64,000 bases of DNA from Cribrihabitans_A pelagius (GTDB lineage: Bacteria > Pseudomonadota > Alphaproteobacteria > Rhodobacterales > Rhodobacteraceae). The notes below the pieces were generated by a model. The model was not told where the DNA came from and ran no database searches. It worked only from the letters and a program-made list of their open reading frames with translations. The stretch is from assembly GCF_048820915.1 (NCBI RefSeq), contig NZ_JBMERR010000024.1, forward strand, positions 8,867 through 72,866, in the 5' to 3' direction. Made by a program: the position numbers and the translations under genes. Positions 1 through 8,552 of this stretch are shown here, one piece after another (positions within the stretch are counted from its first letter, which is position 1; each line of letters opens with the position of its first letter).

Positions 1-36
1 GCAGATGTGTCCAAAATGACAAGAGCGGAACGGGTG

Positions 37-339
37 TTATTCCGACAGGGCTGCCACCAGATCCTGGCGGGCGTGCAGGATGCGGAGGATGTCCGGGCGG
101 CCTTGGTCCAGCCGGTAGATCACCAGATGCGCTCCTGTCGGGTGAATGCGGACCGCCGGAGTGAACTCGGAGCGTTCACTGGCCATTGCCGGAAATTCAG
201 CGAGCAATTCGAACAAGGCAAACAGGCCGTCGGCGTAGGTATCGGCCTGCGCCGCGCCCCAGGTCTCCAGCCCGTAGCGCCAGATGGCGGCAAGATCGGC
301 GCGGGCGGCGGGGCGGATGACCCAGCGCGGGTCAGCCAT
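37..339 (-). CDS. parE: ParE-family toxin of a type II toxin-antitoxin system
   Basis: A 100-aa RelE/ParE-fold toxin. The N-terminus (WVIRPAARADLAAIWRYG) is the usual first strand plus helix of the family, and the C-terminal part (VIYRLDQGRPDILRILHARQD) is its typical last strands and basic helix. ParE toxins poison DNA gyrase; this target is inferred from the family. The ATG overlaps the 3' end of the upstream antitoxin gene by 8 bp, so the two are translationally coupled in the usual antitoxin-first order. The length is normal and there is no sign of decay. Confidence 0.88.
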   Translation of the reverse strand: MADPRWVIRPAARADLAAIWRYGLETWGAAQADTYADGLFALFELLAEFPAMASERSEFTPAVRIHPTGAHLVIYRLDQGRPDILRILHARQDLVAALSE

Positions 340-568
340 TGCGGCGCATGGCGGCCTTGAAATCCTCTGCCGTCAGCGCCTCGGCCGGGCCGCTGGCGAG
401 ACCTGCGTCGATGGCGGATTGCACCTCGGCGATGGCCGCGGCGCGTGTTTGGTCGCGGCGGATCAGATCCCGGACATAGTCGCTGGAATTAGCATAGGTG
501 CCGGTGCGGGCCTGGTCCTCCACCCAATTCTTCATCTGGTCAGGCAGAGAGACGTTCATAGTGGCCAT
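332..568 (-). CDS. parD: ParD-family antitoxin
   Basis: A 78-aa antitoxin opening with MATMNVSLPDQMKNWVEDQ, the ribbon-helix-helix DNA-binding segment of ParD/CopG proteins. The C-terminal tail (roughly residues 45-78) is expected to wrap the ParE toxin. The frame stays open further upstream, but the ATG at 568 is chosen because AAGGAG lies about 8 nt before it and because the family starts there. It is expected to neutralise the toxin and repress its own promoter, as in other parDE operons. Confidence 0.87.
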   Translation of the reverse strand: MATMNVSLPDQMKNWVEDQARTGTYANSSDYVRDLIRRDQTRAAAIAEVQSAIDAGLASGPAEALTAEDFKAAMRRNG

Positions 569-679
569 GGGCGAGCTCCTTTCACCGTACCAGGATATGG
601 CAATCCTTGCCAAGAATGCAAGTGGCGGAGAGGATTGGGTGCTCCCCGGCTTACGGCCGACAAGCGGGTGGTTTACATA

Positions 680-714
680 AACAAAAACACCCGCTGCCAT
701 GCGGAGCGGGTGCT
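680..714 (-). terminator. intrinsic terminator after the rhodanese-YidC-PEP synthase gene
   Basis: An 8-bp stem (CACCCGCT at 688-695 with AGCGGGTG at 705-712) has a 9-nt loop. Read on the minus strand it is followed by TTTTTGTT. It lies 24 bp beyond the stop of the 1355-aa gene and separates that gene from parDE. Confidence 0.75.
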
Positions 715-737
715 TTGTTGTTCAATTCCGGGCCATG

Positions 738-3700
738 TCAGGCGGAGACCACCTTGAGGCCCTTCTCCTCCTGCGGCAGGATCTGGCCGTCCTCGCAAAC
801 GGTCACCGTCTCACCGTGGCCGAGGCTGTCGAGCCCCTTGCAGGCGACCAGCATCAGGATGTCCTTCTCCCGCGCGACGATGGCCATGTGGCTGAGCCAG
901 CCGCCGACCTCGCTCAATACCGCGCCCGAGCGCTGAACCCAAGGCAGCCAGGCCGGGTTGATCATCCGGCAGACCAGGATGTCGCCGTCCCGGAAACCTT
1001 CGAAAGCGGCGCGGTCGATGCTGCTTTCGTCTTCCATCCAGAACACCCGGCCGGAGATGCTGCCGCTGCCCGCAACGCAGGTGCCGCCAAGGGAGCCGTC
1101 CGCATCCCGCGCCTGTGCGCCGAGCGAAAGCAGCTCGCAGTCGCGCAGGCTGAGCGAGACCTCAGACGGCGCCGAGGGCTTGCGCAGCGCCCCGGTCCGC
1201 GCGCGCTCTTCGGCAACAGCCAGGAGCGCGTCCGGCTTGGACCAATCACCCGTCATAAGCTCGGTAAAGCTGAGCTGGAACACCAGTTCGCCCAGCCCGC
1301 TGCGTGCTCCCAGAGCCAGCACCGCGCGGCGCAGTTCGGCAACCAACCGCAGCGCCTCGTGCTTGGCCTGTTCCTTGAGATCCTGGAAGGCGATGGCGAT
1401 GGCGATGGTCTCGTCCAGCGCGTCGGGCAGGTTGGCGGGTGTAGGCACCGCGCCGATCGGTGCCAGTTTGTCGCCCAGCAGGGGTTCCAGTAACGCGGGC
1501 GCCTCGCGGTAGCGCGGTATGCTCAGCTCGTAGTCATAGATCCCCCGGTGCCCCATCAGACGCATCGCGCGGCTCATCGCGTCCTTGCCCTGGCAGGAGG
1601 CAAGCAGGCTGGAGGGGGCATTGGGCAGCTCTGCGTGCATAAGGTGAGCGCGCAGCGCCGTATCGCCGGCAGCGGCGGTGCTGGCCTCGCCCATGGTGAA
1701 ACCGGCCAGGATGTTGATCTTCTCGGCCTCCAGGTAGATGTCGCGGACGAACATCTCCTTCAGCGTGCCAATGGCCTCCACCAGCTTGTCTTGGGGCAGG
1801 GCGGCGTAGTCCACCGCCTGCCAGATCGCCAGCTTGTCCTTCAGCGCAGGCATCACCTCGCCACGGAAGCGGGAGATCATCGGCCGGGCCTGCTTGCGCA
1901 GCTGCTTGGCCTTGGCGGGGCTCAGCTTCAGCGTCATCTGCTGTTTCAGCGCCACATCCGCATAGGTCTTGCCAAAGAGGTTGACCAGATGGCCGTCGCG
2001 CCCCTCGGGCAGGCCGTAAGGAACCCCCAGCGCGCGGCAAGCGAGGTCGACGCTGCCGCCAGGCGCCCAAAGTTCGCTCATCAGCGAGAAGCTCAGCGGG
2101 GTGGGGCGGGGCAGAACCTCGGACATTTCGTCCTGCTCCAGGATGACCTCGCTTGGATCGGCTTCGGCATAGCGGTCCAGAACCGCACGCCATTCGGCCA
2201 GCCGGATCCGCTCGGCGTCGCTGCCGAGGCTGAGCGTGGTTATGTCGCGGCTCTGCACGATCTGGAAACGGCCCTCTGCATAGGCCCACTCCACGTCCTG
2301 CGGGCAGCCGAAGATCTCCTCGATGCGCTTGCCGAGCGCAAGGAGCGGCGCCATGTCGAGCGCTTGATCCTGATCCCCGGCTGCCGGAAGGCCGGTATAG
2401 CGGCCAAAGCGCAAGGAAGCGGGCGTGACGCGGCCCGAGACCAGATCCTCGCCGCAGCCTTCGACATATTCGATCATGCGCATGCCGGGGGCCATCGGGT
2501 CCTGGGTGAACATGACGCCGGCATAGTCCGCCTGCACCATCTCCTGCACCACGATATTGGCCTGGCCAGCACCCTCGCCGCCACCGGCATAGCTGGCCGC
2601 CCGGGCGGAGGAGAAGCTGTCCACCACCTCGTCCAGCGCCGCGCGCATGGTTTCGGCAGTGACGTCGAGCACGGAGTCGAAGACACCCGCAAAGCTTTGC
2701 CCGGCGCCGTCCTCGTTACTAGCGGAGCTGCGCACGGCCACCGGCCGGCCGCCCGCGAGATCGAACACACGGATCGCAAAGGCATCCTTCTGCGCATCGC
2801 TCATCCCAGTGTAGTCGGCAATCGCATCGGCGCGCAGGATCACCCCGCCCGGCACCGGCAGGCCCGCGCTTTTCATCACCGACAGCCGCAGCGCCTTGTT
2901 GCCGGCGCTCGCCAGCTCCTCGCTGTAGCCCATCGGGATCACCCCGCGCGGCAGCCGGGCCAGCTTGCTTTTGTGAGCGCGCAGGGACAGCGCCGTGCCC
3001 AGCTTGCGGTGCAGCCCGGTCACATAAGCGCGCTGCACCAGGAGGAGCGTCAGGCTGAAGCAGAGGTAGGCGTTGGCGGCGGCCGTGAGGCTGAACACCA
3101 TGGCAAACAGCGCAGGCAGGCCAAGCCCCATCCACAGCTGCTTCTGGCGCCGGGTCTTGGCCACCGCCCACAGCAGGTAGACGGCCGCAAGCGCGCAGAA
3201 CAGGACCGGCATGATGAACAGCGGATCGGGCATGCCGAGGTCCGCCATCCACAGGAACGGCGTCTGCAGCGACGCACTCGCCTCCTGCGCGGCGGAGACG
3301 CCCAGCATCATCACCGGCAGGAACAAGAGCGCGGTTAGGTTCTTCATCGGCGTCAGGCCCTTGTCGGCATAAAACGCCTGCACCGCACGCGCCTTGCGCA
3401 CCGGATCATGGGCCAGCTTCGCCTTCAGCGCCTTCATCTCATCGGCTGTTTCGTTGGTGATCATCTGGTCGCGTTCGGATTTCAGCGCCACCGGCAGCAC
3501 CAAAAGCCGCGTCACCAGCGACAGTGCAAGGAGCCCCAGCAGAATGTGGCTGCGCTCGTGCACCCAGAGCAGGCCCGACGCCAGCGCCGAGATCGCACGG
3601 TCCCACAGGGTCGTTTGCTGTTCGGTCAGCCAGTCCTGAACATGCGGCTTCGGCGCGGGCGCAACGAAATACTCCCAAGGCAGCGTGTAGCGTCCGCGGA

Positions 3701-4805
3701 AGTCGATGCCCTGCTGGGTCAGCTCCAGCCCCAGAACCTGGCTCATGAAACAGCTGCGCCGGTCATAACAGGCCGCAATCGTGGGCTTGTCCGGGTCCAG
3801 CGCCGCGATCTGCTGCATTAGCGCATCGGTGGTCATCTTGCGGATCGGGATGTTGACGGCGCCCGGCAGGTGGCCGCTGGCGAAATCGCCCGGGTAACGG
3901 GTGTCAACGATCTGCAGGTCCTCGGTGTCGAGCAGCGTCTTGAAGTCATCGGTGCTCAGCAGCACGTCCTTGCCCGGATACTCCGGAATCGCGCGCAGGT
4001 CCGAGAGCGTCTGCACCTCCTTGTCGGAGAAGTCGCGCCCCTCGACGATCCACTTCTCGATGCCGCCGGCGATGAAGCTGCAATCGATGCCCATCTCCGC
4101 GAGCTTGGCGCAGGTCTCCGAGCTGCGGTTGCCGTTGTGGCAGAACAGGACCACTTTCTGGCCCGGCTGTACCGGCTGCGACTGCAGGAAGTCGGGGAAG
4201 CGCACATGGGTGGCGCCGGGCAGCGTGCCCATCTTGTTTTCTGCGGTTTCGCGGATGTCATAGAACAGCGTGCTGCCGTCACCGATCAGTCCCGCGGCCT
4301 CGTCCGTGGTGACCGAAAGCGGGTGGTCTGCCTGTTTCGAGAAACTGGTTTCCTTCAGGCTTGCATCCCTGATCGCGGCGCCGTCAAACTGCGCCGGACG
4401 GGTGAGAGTCGCCTGCAGCCGCATTTGCTCTGCGGTCTGTTGCGAGCTGTACTGCCAGTAGTTGCCTGCGGCCAGCGAGAGGGCGAGGAGAACGAGGACG
4501 GAGATCAGCTTGACCGGGTAGCGGGCCGGGGCTTTGCCCGGCTTGGGCGCAAAACCCAGCTTTGCCGCGATCACCGCACCCAGGCCGGAAACCATCGCGA
4601 CGCCTACTGCCAGGACCTGGGACAGCGAGGAAACCGAGCCGATCACCAGTTCCGGCGACGGTATGGCCATGGCTGACATCGGGATAGCGGAAAAAGCAAG
4701 TGCCATTGCAGCGACTTGGCGGGAGCGAAACGAAGATTTGGGCCGCGCTGGCGGCAGGGAGGGCAATGTCACTTTTGATCCTGTTGAGTACGCTTCTGCT
4801 GTCAT
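738..4805 (-). CDS. rhodanese-rhodanese-YidC/Oxa1-like-PEP synthase fusion protein
   Basis: A 1355-aa multidomain protein. Residues about 30-120 hold hydrophobic segments. Residues about 165-260 are a rhodanese domain with active-site loop CHNGNRS (Cys222). Residues about 285-380 are a second rhodanese domain with loop CYDRRSC (Cys346). Residues about 400-605 are a polytopic segment resembling YidC/Oxa1 insertases (RLLVLPVALKSERDQ, then GLTPMKNLTALLFLP). Residues about 620-860 match the ATP-grasp PEP synthase/PPDK nucleotide-binding domain (VAVRSSASNEDG, VQEMVQADYAGVMFTQDP, QDVEWAY). The C-terminal end is a PEP-utiliser mobile domain with GGWLSHMAIVARE, His1306 being the phospho-carrier position. 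I see no PEP/pyruvate TIM-barrel domain. The architecture implies membrane-anchored phosphotransfer linked to sulfur transfer, but the substrate is unknown. The start has only a distant AAGGA, so a later in-frame ATG (residue 34) is possible. Confidence 0.82.
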   Translation of the reverse strand: MTAEAYSTGSKVTLPSLPPARPKSSFRSRQVAAMALAFSAIPMSAMAIPSPELVIGSVSSLSQVLAVGVAMVSGLGAVIAAKLGFAPKPGKAPARYPVKLISVLVLLALSLAAGNYWQYSSQQTAEQMRLQATLTRPAQFDGAAIRDASLKETSFSKQADHPLSVTTDEAAGLIGDGSTLFYDIRETAENKMGTLPGATHVRFPDFLQSQPVQPGQKVVLFCHNGNRSSETCAKLAEMGIDCSFIAGGIEKWIVEGRDFSDKEVQTLSDLRAIPEYPGKDVLLSTDDFKTLLDTEDLQIVDTRYPGDFASGHLPGAVNIPIRKMTTDALMQQIAALDPDKPTIAACYDRRSCFMSQVLGLELTQQGIDFRGRYTLPWEYFVAPAPKPHVQDWLTEQQTTLWDRAISALASGLLWVHERSHILLGLLALSLVTRLLVLPVALKSERDQMITNETADEMKALKAKLAHDPVRKARAVQAFYADKGLTPMKNLTALLFLPVMMLGVSAAQEASASLQTPFLWMADLGMPDPLFIMPVLFCALAAVYLLWAVAKTRRQKQLWMGLGLPALFAMVFSLTAAANAYLCFSLTLLLVQRAYVTGLHRKLGTALSLRAHKSKLARLPRGVIPMGYSEELASAGNKALRLSVMKSAGLPVPGGVILRADAIADYTGMSDAQKDAFAIRVFDLAGGRPVAVRSSASNEDGAGQSFAGVFDSVLDVTAETMRAALDEVVDSFSSARAASYAGGGEGAGQANIVVQEMVQADYAGVMFTQDPMAPGMRMIEYVEGCGEDLVSGRVTPASLRFGRYTGLPAAGDQDQALDMAPLLALGKRIEEIFGCPQDVEWAYAEGRFQIVQSRDITTLSLGSDAERIRLAEWRAVLDRYAEADPSEVILEQDEMSEVLPRPTPLSFSLMSELWAPGGSVDLACRALGVPYGLPEGRDGHLVNLFGKTYADVALKQQMTLKLSPAKAKQLRKQARPMISRFRGEVMPALKDKLAIWQAVDYAALPQDKLVEAIGTLKEMFVRDIYLEAEKINILAGFTMGEASTAAAGDTALRAHLMHAELPNAPSSLLASCQGKDAMSRAMRLMGHRGIYDYELSIPRYREAPALLEPLLGDKLAPIGAVPTPANLPDALDETIAIAIAFQDLKEQAKHEALRLVAELRRAVLALGARSGLGELVFQLSFTELMTGDWSKPDALLAVAEERARTGALRKPSAPSEVSLSLRDCELLSLGAQARDADGSLGGTCVAGSGSISGRVFWMEDESSIDRAAFEGFRDGDILVCRMINPAWLPWVQRSGAVLSEVGGWLSHMAIVAREKDILMLVACKGLDSLGHGETVTVCEDGQILPQEEKGLKVVSA

Positions 4806-4838
4806 AGTTTTTTACGTCGAATTTTCCTTAAAGATGAC

Positions 4839-4897
4839 AAATTTATTACGGAAGGGTTAACGTAGATTGCAAAAGATAAAAGAACCGTAAAATTTTT
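4839..4897. promoter_or_regulatory. AT-rich divergent intergenic region with inverted repeat
   Basis: The 199-bp gap between the divergent fusion gene and the PhnD-like gene contains an imperfect inverted repeat. Its arms centre on TTACGG (4846-4851) and CCGTAA (4885-4890), each extended by an A/T-rich stretch. Two GTTAAC hexamers also occur (near 4856 and 4915). The region must hold both promoters. A regulator site is an inference. Confidence 0.3.
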
Positions 4898-5004
4898 CCA
4901 CGAATTGCAGCCGCGTTAACATTGTGTTCTCGCCACTGTGGCATGTAACGAGGACTGGCCGCAGAAGGGCCGGTAAAGGCTGCATTGGTCAGGAGGCTAG
5001 AGCC

Positions 5005-5901
5005 GTGAAAGGGTTGCTTTTTTTTAATGGTATCTTCGGTATGGTCACATCTGCGGCGCGTGCGGGGGTCCGCGGTGCTTTGCTTGGGGCGCTTCTGGCG
5101 GCCGCTCTGCCCGGTTCCGGCCAGGCCGGGACCGAACTGGTGTTCGGTACCTACGCGGCGGATAAACCCACAACCACGGTGCGACAGTACCAGCCGTTCC
5201 TGATGTTTCTGGCCAAACGGATGAGCGAGGAGCTGGGCGAGCCGGTCTCGATCCGCATGAAGGTGGCGAAGGAATATGGCGAGGGCATCCGCCATCTTGC
5301 CGGCGGCGAGGTGGATTTTGCCCGCTTCGGGCCTGCGTCCTATGTGCATGTGATGAAGGAAAACCCCGGCATCCGCATCATCGCGATGGAAGCCAAAAAC
5401 GGTGCCAAGCGGTTCAAGGGCGTGATCGTGGTGCACCGCGACAGCCCGCTGCAATCGGTCTCCGAGCTGACCGGCCGGAGCTTTGCCTTCGGTGACGAGC
5501 TTTCGACCATAGGCCGCTACCTGGCCCAATCCTATCTGCTGGACGCCGGCATCTCAGGTGCAAATCTGCGCGACTACGCTTATCTCGGCCGCCATGACCT
5601 GGTGGGCGAAGCGGTGGGAGCAGGCAAATTTGCGGCCGGGGCATTGAAGGAAAGCACTTACAAGAAGCTGGTTGAAAAGGGCGTGCCGCTGCGGGTGCTC
5701 GCCAGTTTCGAAAACGTGACCAAACCCTGGCTTGCGGCTCCGGACATGCCGGAGCACATTCTGCAGGCTATGCGCAGCGTCATGCTCAGTTCGGAACATG
5801 AAGAGATCGTGCGCCAGATCGCGAAAAACGGATTTCTGGAAGGGTCGGACAGCGACTACGACATTATCCGCAGCGCGATGGACCGCAGCCTTGCATTCTA
5901 G
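5005..5901 (+). CDS. PhnD-like periplasmic phosphate/phosphonate-type binding protein
   Basis: A 298-aa protein of the PhnD/PtxB substrate-binding family (ELVFGTYAADKPTT, then YQPFLMFLAKRMSEELGEPV, and GGEVDFARFGPASYV). A signal peptide occupies about residues 13-41 and ends near GSGQAG. The GTG at 5005 is chosen because AGGAGG sits 8 nt upstream. No ABC permease or ATPase gene is nearby. Instead the next gene, 18 bp downstream, is a hybrid histidine kinase. Such orphan PhnD-like proteins often act as ligand-sensing partners of a membrane kinase rather than in transport. The ligand cannot be read from sequence. Confidence 0.82.
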   Translation: MKGLLFFNGIFGMVTSAARAGVRGALLGALLAAALPGSGQAGTELVFGTYAADKPTTTVRQYQPFLMFLAKRMSEELGEPVSIRMKVAKEYGEGIRHLAGGEVDFARFGPASYVHVMKENPGIRIIAMEAKNGAKRFKGVIVVHRDSPLQSVSELTGRSFAFGDELSTIGRYLAQSYLLDAGISGANLRDYAYLGRHDLVGEAVGAGKFAAGALKESTYKKLVEKGVPLRVLASFENVTKPWLAAPDMPEHILQAMRSVMLSSEHEEIVRQIAKNGFLEGSDSDYDIIRSAMDRSLAF

Positions 5902-5919
5902 CAGTGAGCCCCCGATTGC

Positions 5920-8271
5920 ATGACACGTAGCGGCATCCTCTTCCAGATCGTTGTGTCCCTGCTGCTCGCGGCCGGGGTGGTCGGCTTTGCCGTCGGCGAG
6001 GCTGCCCGCAGCCAGGAGGAGCAGCGGCTGGAACAGCATCTGTCCGAGCAGGCGCGGCTCACCGTGTCGCTGCTCAGCGGGCTGATGCTGGAGGCGATCA
6101 TCGTCGAGGATGTGCCGGTCTTGGAGACCGGGCTGATCGAGGCGGTCAGCCGCAACCCGCAAATCAGCTCGATCCAGATCCGCAACCCTGCAGGCGACCT
6201 CCTGGCCGAGGCGCAGGCGCCCACTGCGCCGCCCTCCGGCAGCTTTGTCATGTATGAACGCCCGGTCGAGCTCGAAGGCGCGGTTTTCGGCACCATGCTG
6301 GTGCAATGGTCGACCGAAGATGGCGCCGCGCTGGTCGAGGCGCGGGCCCGCCGCGCCACGGTTTGGACCATGGTGACGGTGCTGCTGCTGTCCCTTCTGG
6401 TGCTGCTGCTGGTGAATGTTCTGGCGCTGCGGCCGCTGCAGATGATCCACCGGCGGATGTCGGATGCGATCACCGGCCTGCGCAGCCCGCGTGAGCCCCT
6501 GCCGTGGTATGCCTCGCGGGAGTTCCAGGCACTGAATTTCTCGGTCGGCGTGCTGGAGGATACCTTTGCCGAACGCGACGAGCGCGAATATGCGCTGGAA
6601 CACGCGCGCGAGGCCGCCGATGCCGCCAACCGCGCCAAGTCGGAATTCCTCGCCAACATGAGCCACGAGATACGCACCCCGATGAACGGGGTAATCGGCA
6701 TGGCGGAGCTGCTGTTGGACAGCGGTCTCGAAGGCGACCGCAAGGAATACGCCCGCACCATCGCCAAGTCCGGCTCCGCGCTGCTGACGATCATTAACGA
6801 CATTCTGAATTTCTCCAAGATCGAGGCCGGCAAGGTTGAGCTGGAGCGCGCGCCCTTCAACCTTCAGACCGCAATCGAGGATGTTGTCACCCTGCTGTCG
6901 CCGAAAGCCGCGGATAACGGCGTCGAGCTGACACTGCGCTATGATCCGGCACTGCCGGAACGGTTCTTGGGCGATGGCGGGCGGATCCGGCAGGTCATTA
7001 CCAACGTGGCGGGCAATGCCGTCAAATTCACGCTGGAGGGCTATGTCTGCATTGATGTGACCGGCGGTGCGGAGGCCGGCGGCTATCAGCTGGAAATCAC
7101 CGTCACCGACACCGGCATCGGCATCGCCGAAGATCAGCTCTCCCAGGTTTTCCGCGCCTTCGAACAGGCCGAAAGCTCGGCCAGCCGCAGTTTCGAGGGC
7201 ACCGGGCTGGGTCTGGCAATTTCCTCGCGGCTGCTCGACCTCATGGGCGGGTCGATCCGGGTGACATCCACTCTTGGCGAAGGCTCCTCCTTCACGCTGC
7301 GGCTGCCGCTGGAACCTGCCGGGGAAGAACCGGAGGAGGAGGGCATACCGCTTGAGCGCCTGGCCGGCCTGCATGCGCTGGTCACCGACGACCTGGAAGT
7401 GAACCGGACCATCCTGACCGAAAGGCTGGCCGCCTGGGGAGCGACCTGTTCCACTGCGGCGTCGGCCGAGGCGGGGCTGGAGCTGCTATCGGACGCGGCG
7501 CTGGACGGGCGGAGATTCGATTTCGCCATTCTCGACTACCAGATGCCGCGAATAGACGGGCTGGAGATGGCCCGCAGGATCCGGCAAATGCCGGGCGGCG
7601 CCCTGCTGCCTTTGGTAATCCTGTCCTCTTCCGATCACGGCACAACCCGCGAGGGTGGCGCTGCGCTGGCGCCCTGCGAGATCGCGCTGAAACCAGTCCG
7701 CCCGGCGCAGCTGCGCAAGGTGATCAGCGCGGCCCTGTGCGCGCGCGCCGAGGCCGAGCAGGCCGCTGCTGTGGCCCCGCGCGAGGCGCCGCGTCAGATC
7801 GCTGCGTCCGTTCCGGACATGCCCCGGCCGGTGTCCCGCATGCCGGAACCTGCCGCGCGGGCGCCTGGCGGCGTTCTGAAGCTGTTGCTGGCCGAGGATA
7901 ACCTGACCAACCAGCTTGTGGTCACCAAGATGCTGAAGGACGCGCCTTTGCAGATCAGCATTGCCAAGAACGGTGCGGAAGCGGTGGAGCGGTTCCGCAC
8001 CGACCCGCCGGACATTGTGCTGATGGACATGATGATGCCGGTGATGGACGGCATCGAGGCGACCGCCGAGATGCGCCAGTTCGAAGCGGAGGCGGGCCGC
8101 GCCAAATGTCCGATCATCGCGCTCACCGCCAATGTGCTGGGCAGCCACAGGGAAAAATGCCTGGCGGCAGGCATGGATGACTTTCTGACCAAGCCGATCT
8201 CGCGCGCGGCGCTGGCAGAAACCATCGGCAAATGGACCGGTGACAACGGGCTGCGGCAGACTGGAAGCTGA
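5920..8271 (+). CDS. hybrid sensor histidine kinase with two receiver domains
   Basis: A 783-aa inner-membrane kinase. TM1 is at about residues 8-28, a periplasmic sensor region runs about 30-145, TM2 is at about 148-170, and a linker follows. The HisKA box is SEFLANMSHEIRTPMNGV with phospho-accepting His249. The HATPase domain spans about 350-465 (N box VAGNAVKF, G boxes DTGIGI and GTGLGLAI). Receiver 1 is at about 484-605 with Asp539 in LDYQMP. Receiver 2 is at about 653-775 with Asp703 in LMDMMMP and the Lys of LTKP. There is no Hpt domain, so a separate Hpt protein or direct output is required. It follows the PhnD-like gene by 18 bp, suggesting that the binding protein presents a ligand to the periplasmic region. 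Confidence 0.9.
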   Translation: MTRSGILFQIVVSLLLAAGVVGFAVGEAARSQEEQRLEQHLSEQARLTVSLLSGLMLEAIIVEDVPVLETGLIEAVSRNPQISSIQIRNPAGDLLAEAQAPTAPPSGSFVMYERPVELEGAVFGTMLVQWSTEDGAALVEARARRATVWTMVTVLLLSLLVLLLVNVLALRPLQMIHRRMSDAITGLRSPREPLPWYASREFQALNFSVGVLEDTFAERDEREYALEHAREAADAANRAKSEFLANMSHEIRTPMNGVIGMAELLLDSGLEGDRKEYARTIAKSGSALLTIINDILNFSKIEAGKVELERAPFNLQTAIEDVVTLLSPKAADNGVELTLRYDPALPERFLGDGGRIRQVITNVAGNAVKFTLEGYVCIDVTGGAEAGGYQLEITVTDTGIGIAEDQLSQVFRAFEQAESSASRSFEGTGLGLAISSRLLDLMGGSIRVTSTLGEGSSFTLRLPLEPAGEEPEEEGIPLERLAGLHALVTDDLEVNRTILTERLAAWGATCSTAASAEAGLELLSDAALDGRRFDFAILDYQMPRIDGLEMARRIRQMPGGALLPLVILSSSDHGTTREGGAALAPCEIALKPVRPAQLRKVISAALCARAEAEQAAAVAPREAPRQIAASVPDMPRPVSRMPEPAARAPGGVLKLLLAEDNLTNQLVVTKMLKDAPLQISIAKNGAEAVERFRTDPPDIVLMDMMMPVMDGIEATAEMRQFEAEAGRAKCPIIALTANVLGSHREKCLAAGMDDFLTKPISRAALAETIGKWTGDNGLRQTGS

Positions 8272-8552
8272 CCGCCGCCGCGCGCCGGCCGCCCGCAGCA
8301 GGCTGACTGAACCAAATTATCCGGCGCTGGCCAACGCGATTTTGCAGGACCGCTGCGGCGGTTTCGGGCGGCGCGGTGGCTTTAATGCCTGAAACAGCTG
8401 CCCCACTTTTTTGCCGGAGGGAGGAGCGCTGGAGCTGCCGCCCGCGCAGCGTCCCGATACCCTGAACGCGCAATGCGAGGGCCAGGAGGAACAGCCCCGG
8501 CACAACTCCGCGAGCGGGCGCTCAACCGCTCACTCCGAGCGGCCCTGTGCCG

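Noticed and set aside
1548..3338. 596-codon plus-strand frame inside the fusion gene
   Set aside because: Antisense to the recognisable ATP-grasp and membrane segments; low-complexity His/Gln/Arg content.
5554..7374. 606-codon minus-strand frame opposite the PhnD-like protein and the hybrid kinase
   Set aside because: A shadow of GC-rich coding DNA; composition biased and no similarity recognised.
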